Shown here: in pieces, positions 5,774 to 8,212 of the stretch
Layout of the letters: every line of letters begins with the position of its first letter
Numbering within the stretch: the stretch's first letter is position 1
Assembly (NCBI GenBank): GCA_002424365.1
Contig: DIRQ01000140.1
Coordinates: 1 to 8,212, forward strand
Length of the DNA stretch: 8,212 bases
Direction: 5' to 3'
DNA from: Syntrophomonas sp. UBA5432
GTDB lineage: Bacteria > Bacillota > Syntrophomonadia > Syntrophomonadales > Syntrophomonadaceae
The notes under the pieces: generated by a model
Told to the model about the DNA's origin: nothing
The model's input: the letters and a program-made list of their open reading frames with translations, nothing else
The model's database searches: none
Made by a program: the position numbers and the translations under genes

Positions 5774-5805
5774 ACTACGGGCGAACACATGGGTTCACCC
5801 CTACA
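5774..5805. repeat. degenerate GGGCGAAC-type palindromic intergenic repeat
   Basis: CTACGGGCGAAC, then ACAT, then GGGTTCACCCCTAC forms an imperfect hairpin in which most of the arms pair. It resembles the widespread bacterial intergenic element of the form GTAGGGGCGAAC...GTTCGCCCCTAC, seen in many genomes as scattered, non-coding copies. This copy has mismatches in both arms, so it looks old. The identification is from memory of the motif. Confidence 0.5.
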
Positions 5806-5813
5806 GGCACTAT

Positions 5814-5845
5814 AAAGGCACTGCCAGGATATGGGCAGTGCCTTT
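5814..5845. terminator. strong hairpin between convergent genes, probable bidirectional terminator
   Basis: A perfect 12-bp stem AAAGGCACTGCC/GGCAGTGCCTTT (5814-5825, 5834-5845) surrounds an 8-base loop. It lies between the rightward flavoprotein gene and the leftward 48-residue ORF. The T-tracts are short on both strands (TTTAG and TTTATAG), so termination may be partial, but position and stability fit a shared terminator. Confidence 0.6.
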
Positions 5846-5861
5846 AGTGATTTCAATAGCT

Positions 5862-6008
5862 TTATTTAGCCAGTTCCTCGGCCAGAGCCTTACTTTTTTC
5901 GGATAAGATTATAGCCAGGCTGGCAGCATCTTTATTTTTACCTAGTATCAAGGTTGAAGCCAGATCGGCAATTAAATTTCTTATTTCCATTAATAGTTTA
6001 GTCGTCAA
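5862..6008 (-). CDS. small helical protein of unknown function, 48 residues
   Basis: This is an unannotated-looking small gene. Starting at TTG 6008 with GGAGG ten bases upstream (6019-6023), it encodes 48 residues: MTTKLL, then MEIRNLIADLASTLILGKNK, then a second helix rich in Ala, Leu, Lys and Glu ending EELAK. An in-frame ATG at 5990 would give 42 residues but is 28 bases from the ribosome site. The composition suggests two amphipathic helices joined by GKNKD; no cysteines, no signal peptide. I recognise no family. It is convergent with the flavoprotein gene and shares the hairpin at 5814-5845. Coding use (many GCT/GCC and CTG codons in helix-compatible order) looks genuine rather than random. 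Confidence 0.6.
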   Translation of the reverse strand: MTTKLLMEIRNLIADLASTLILGKNKDAASLAIILSEKSKALAEELAK

Positions 6009-6205
6009 TGCTAATCAACCTCCAATCTCCACCATAAACCTTTTTAGCCCTTTAACAGCATACCAAAGATTTGCAACACTTTTTTAATTATATTATATAC
6101 AAATTCCGATTATTTCGCAGTCATATTTATCATATTTTCTATAATCTTACGAAAAAGTTGAGTAAAAAAGTGCCAGGATAAGTAAGGTCAGTTTGGAGAT
6201 TATAT

Positions 6206-7045
6206 TTAGTCTAGTTTACTAACAATATTTTTTACCACCTGCTCTAATTTAGGTGAATTATAGTCTTCGATTTTGCCCTCATCAACCAAAGCATTTAACT
6301 TAACATCCCAGGGTAATGCCCCGAGAAAGTTCAGTCCGGTATCTTTTGCTACCTTTTCGCCCTGGCTCTTGCCAAACATTTCTAGTTTCTCATTACAGTG
6401 GGGGCAAATAGCATAACTCATGTTTTCTACTACACCTAGAATAGGAATGTTCATTTTCTGGGTCATCTTGATAGTTTTTTTAACTACCATAAAGGCCAGT
6501 TCTTGTGGTGAAGAAACTATTACAATGCCATTAACAGGCAAAGTCTGCATTACCGTAAGCGGTACATCACCTGTACCTGGGGGCAGGTCTACTACCAGAT
6601 AATCGAGGTCACGCCAGTCCACCTCTTCCCAGAATTGTTTTACTGCTCCCGCCAACATAGGGCCTCTCCAAATTACCGGGTCATCTTCATTAGGCAAAAA
6701 GAAATTAATTGAAATCATCTTGATACCGAGTTTACTTACCGCCGGTATAATGCCAAATTCGCTGCCCATCAGTCTGAAGTCTCTAATACCAAAAGCTTTG
6801 GGCTGGCTGGGACCGGTAATATCGGCATCCAGTACACCTACCTTTTTACCTTGGCGGGCCAGGCTGGAAGCGATTAAGCCAGTAACAGAAGATTTACCTA
6901 CGCCACCTTTTCCGCTCATGACTACAATGACATTCCTTATATCATTGAGAGAACCAAGCAGGCTTTTCTCTACTGCTGTTCCGCAATCTGCCGGGTCAAT
7001 AGTACAACCGCCACTGGAAGGACAGGTTTTGCATTGATCTGACAT
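6206..7045 (-). CDS. mrp: Mrp/ApbC (NBP35-type) iron-sulfur cluster carrier ATPase
   Basis: This encodes a 279-residue P-loop ATPase of the Mrp/NBP35 family, which binds and transfers [4Fe-4S] clusters to apoproteins in the cytoplasm. The N terminus carries a cysteine cluster (C5, C8, C14, C21). Then come the deviant Walker A GKGGVGKSS (45-53), the switch DADITGPSQP (73-82), DLPPGTGD (153-160), and the CxxC motif CPHC (214-217), the cluster-binding pair typical of the family. There is no N-terminal DUF59 domain; bacterial Mrp proteins with one are usually longer. The ATG at 7045 is preceded by AAGGAGAG. A minus-strand promoter is visible at 7081-7111. It stands alone, divergent from the sigma factor gene. 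Similar short forms with an N-terminal cysteine cluster are common in anaerobes. Confidence 0.93.
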   Translation of the reverse strand: MSDQCKTCPSSGGCTIDPADCGTAVEKSLLGSLNDIRNVIVVMSGKGGVGKSSVTGLIASSLARQGKKVGVLDADITGPSQPKAFGIRDFRLMGSEFGIIPAVSKLGIKMISINFFLPNEDDPVIWRGPMLAGAVKQFWEEVDWRDLDYLVVDLPPGTGDVPLTVMQTLPVNGIVIVSSPQELAFMVVKKTIKMTQKMNIPILGVVENMSYAICPHCNEKLEMFGKSQGEKVAKDTGLNFLGALPWDVKLNALVDEGKIEDYNSPKLEQVVKNIVSKLD

Positions 7046-7080
7046 TGATATCTCTCCTTTCCAAATAAATCACTACGCTT

Positions 7081-7111
7081 ATTATATACATTTTTACAAA
7101 CTTATTATCAA
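7081..7111 (-). promoter_or_regulatory. putative sigma-A promoter of the mrp gene
   Basis: On the minus strand, TTGATA (7106-7111) is followed 17 bases later by TATATA (7083-7088), or 19 bases later by the perfect TATAAT (7081-7086). Transcription would start near 7074, about 30 bases before the coding sequence, leaving room for the AAGGAGAG site. Confidence 0.6.
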
Positions 7112-7194
7112 CCCCCAGGTTTAAAATAGGAAGAACAGCGTGCCTTAACTACCACATTATTGTAGTATCTGTTATATTAGTTTTAAACATCTAG

Positions 7195-7220
7195 TGTAAG
7201 ACTATTAAATTGTCAACGTA
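7195..7220 (+). promoter_or_regulatory. possible ECF-type promoter of the sigma factor operon
   Basis: TGTAAG (7195-7200) and CGTA (7217-7220) are separated by exactly 16 bases. This compares with the SigW-type pattern TGAAAC, 16 bases, CGTA; the -35 matches at 4 of 6. ECF factors often drive their own operons, so the position is suggestive. No convincing sigma-A promoter is seen in 7112-7254. Confidence 0.3.
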
Positions 7221-7254
7221 TTTACTAATGACAGTAGTGGGGAGCTGATGAGGT

Positions 7255-7851
7255 TTGTTAAGCGATGAGTCGCTTGCCTGTAAGTGTCTGGAAGGGGATA
7301 TATTAGCTTTTGAGGAGTTAGTAAACAGATATAAGAGACCGGTTTTTAGTATAGTATACAGGATGATTGGTCAATACCAGGAGGCAGAGGATATTACCCA
7401 GGAAGTATTTATAAACGTTTATGAAAAACTTTACCAGTTTGATAGTAATAAGAAATTTAGCCCCTGGATATATAGAATAGCTACTAATGCCAGTATCAGC
7501 GCTCTGCGTAAGAAAAAAAAGGTGGTAACCCTGGATTTTGATGAAACCTATGGAAAGGCCTATGAAGATTATTATACGGCTGGTTTGGGTGATCCTCAGC
7601 TTATGTTTGAGCGGGAAGAATTAAAACAGTTTATTGATAAAGCCATTAATGAATTACCGGAAAACTACCGGGCAGTTATTATGCTCAGGTATCAGATGGA
7701 TTTGAATAACCAGGAAATCTCGGAGGTACTGGGCGTAAGCAAGGAAAACATTGAAGTCAGGATTCACCGGGCCCGTAAGGCCCTGCGTAAAATTGTGCAA
7801 AAACACTGGGCAGAAAGGGGGCTGCAATATGAACTGCCGGCAAGTAGATAA
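7255..7851 (+). CDS. ECF-subfamily RNA polymerase sigma factor (SigW/RpoE-like)
   Basis: This encodes a 198-residue sigma factor with only regions 2 and 4. Region 2 spans about residues 20-90, with YRMIGQYQEAEDITQEVFIN (core-binding 2.2) and FSPWIYRIATNASISALRKK (2.3-2.4, which reads the -10 element). Region 4 spans about 134-185, with LPENYRAVIMLRYQMDLNNQ, then EISEVLGVSKENIEVRIHRA as the HTH that contacts the -35. The start is TTG at 7255, with GGGGAG ten bases upstream; a stop lies two codons before it, so no longer form exists in this frame. It overlaps the next gene by 23 bases, indicating tight coupling with its anti-sigma factor. The signal it answers cannot be read from the window. 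Confidence 0.93.
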   Translation: MLSDESLACKCLEGDILAFEELVNRYKRPVFSIVYRMIGQYQEAEDITQEVFINVYEKLYQFDSNKKFSPWIYRIATNASISALRKKKKVVTLDFDETYGKAYEDYYTAGLGDPQLMFEREELKQFIDKAINELPENYRAVIMLRYQMDLNNQEISEVLGVSKENIEVRIHRARKALRKIVQKHWAERGLQYELPASR

Positions 7852-8212
7852 ATACTTTTATGACTACTGCGACAATGTTCTTTCCCCTGACCAGAGGGTT
7901 TTGGTTGACCAGCATCTGGCTGAATGCCATAATTGCCGTCAGGCGGTTGACCTGGCCCTGCTGGAGACTAGTATTTTGAGGGAGGAATGGGATACCCCTG
8001 CTCTCCCCGCTGATTTTACAGCCCGGGTGATGGAGCGGATTGCTGCTGCTCCTATTCCCCAGTCCGGCCCAGCTGCTGCACACTTTAAACGCCCGTGGCC
8101 CCGTTGGTTTATGAGTATTGCTGCAGCCGCAGCAGTATTACTGATGGTACTGTATGCACCGGGAATGATAAAAAACGAGAATGTTATCAATGTGGCGGAC
8201 CGGGAGCAGATT
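7829..8212 (+). CDS. zinc-binding membrane anti-sigma factor (partial, runs off right edge)
   Basis: The first 128 residues of a ZAS-type anti-sigma factor are present. ATG 7829 lies inside the sigma gene, with AAAGGGGG eight bases upstream. The N-terminal domain shows C3 and H29-x3-C33-x2-C36 (DQHLAECHNC), the zinc motif of anti-sigma factors that clamp the ECF sigma in the cytoplasm. A proline/alanine-rich linker follows. Then comes one membrane segment at about residues 92-112 (FMSIAAAAAVLLMVLYA), flanked by the basic KRPWPRW on the cytoplasmic side. The extracytoplasmic sensor part begins near 115 and continues beyond the window. Release of the sigma factor would come from proteolysis or a signal at the membrane; the inducing stimulus is unknown. 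Confidence 0.88.
   Translation, partial: MNCRQVDKYFYDYCDNVLSPDQRVLVDQHLAECHNCRQAVDLALLETSILREEWDTPALPADFTARVMERIAAAPIPQSGPAAAHFKRPWPRWFMSIAAAAAVLLMVLYAPGMIKNENVINVADREQI

Noticed and set aside
6420..7037. Two plus-strand open frames (60 and 105 residues) inside mrp
   Set aside because: Both are antisense shadows of the well-supported Mrp coding sequence.
7149..7166. Short inverted repeat ACTAC/GTAGT upstream of the sigma gene
   Set aside because: Five-bp arms with a nine-base spacer in AT-rich DNA are expected by chance.
7757..8190. Two minus-strand open frames over the sigma/anti-sigma genes
   Set aside because: They are shadows of the anti-sigma gene, which has a ribosome site, a zinc motif and a membrane segment.

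Overview
The window looks like chromosome from a Gram-positive anaerobe of the Firmicutes, most likely class Clostridia and possibly Peptococcaceae-like. The signs are strong GGAGG-type ribosome binding sites, frequent TTG starts, moderate AT richness, an Mrp/ApbC ATPase with an N-terminal cysteine cluster, and an ECF sigma factor overlapping a zinc-binding anti-sigma gene. I cannot name the species.

Positions 1 to about 2144 are the end of an integrated mobile element. Two small excisionase-like helix-turn-helix genes lie in tandem on the minus strand, possibly followed by a 27-residue ORF. An intergenic region with two inverted repeats separates them from a divergent 368-residue protein of unknown function with a C-terminal CxxC/CxxxC zinc-finger-like motif. 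A gene-free stretch follows, with three direct copies of TTGCCACAT (candidate integrase arm sites). The element ends at a 3' half of a tRNA-Lys(CTT) gene (about 2145-2190), still followed by a rho-independent terminator. This is the displaced half expected at the distal end of an element that recombined in the anticodon loop. The intact tRNA and the integrase should lie left of the window.

From 2191 rightward is host chromosome, or an older island. A decayed-looking C-terminal reading frame (about 2314-2451) comes first. A toxin-first, two-gene toxin-antitoxin operon follows on the minus strand: an MqsR-like toxin, then an antitoxin joining an MqsA-like zinc finger, a helix-turn-helix and a Panacea (DUF4065/SocA-like) domain. 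A 26-bp near-perfect palindrome next to the putative promoter is the likely operator.

The right half carries ordinary chromosomal genes. These are a flavoprotein of the DAO family with a C-terminal Rieske domain (resembling Bacillus YhfW) with a PerR-like box upstream; a degenerate GGGCGAAC repeat; a strong hairpin between convergent genes; a previously easy-to-miss 48-residue ORF on the minus strand; an Mrp/ApbC iron-sulfur carrier ATPase; and the ECF sigma/anti-sigma pair, the second of which runs off the right edge. The Rieske flavoprotein, the Mrp protein and the putative PerR site together hint at iron-sulfur and redox functions, but no operon links them.
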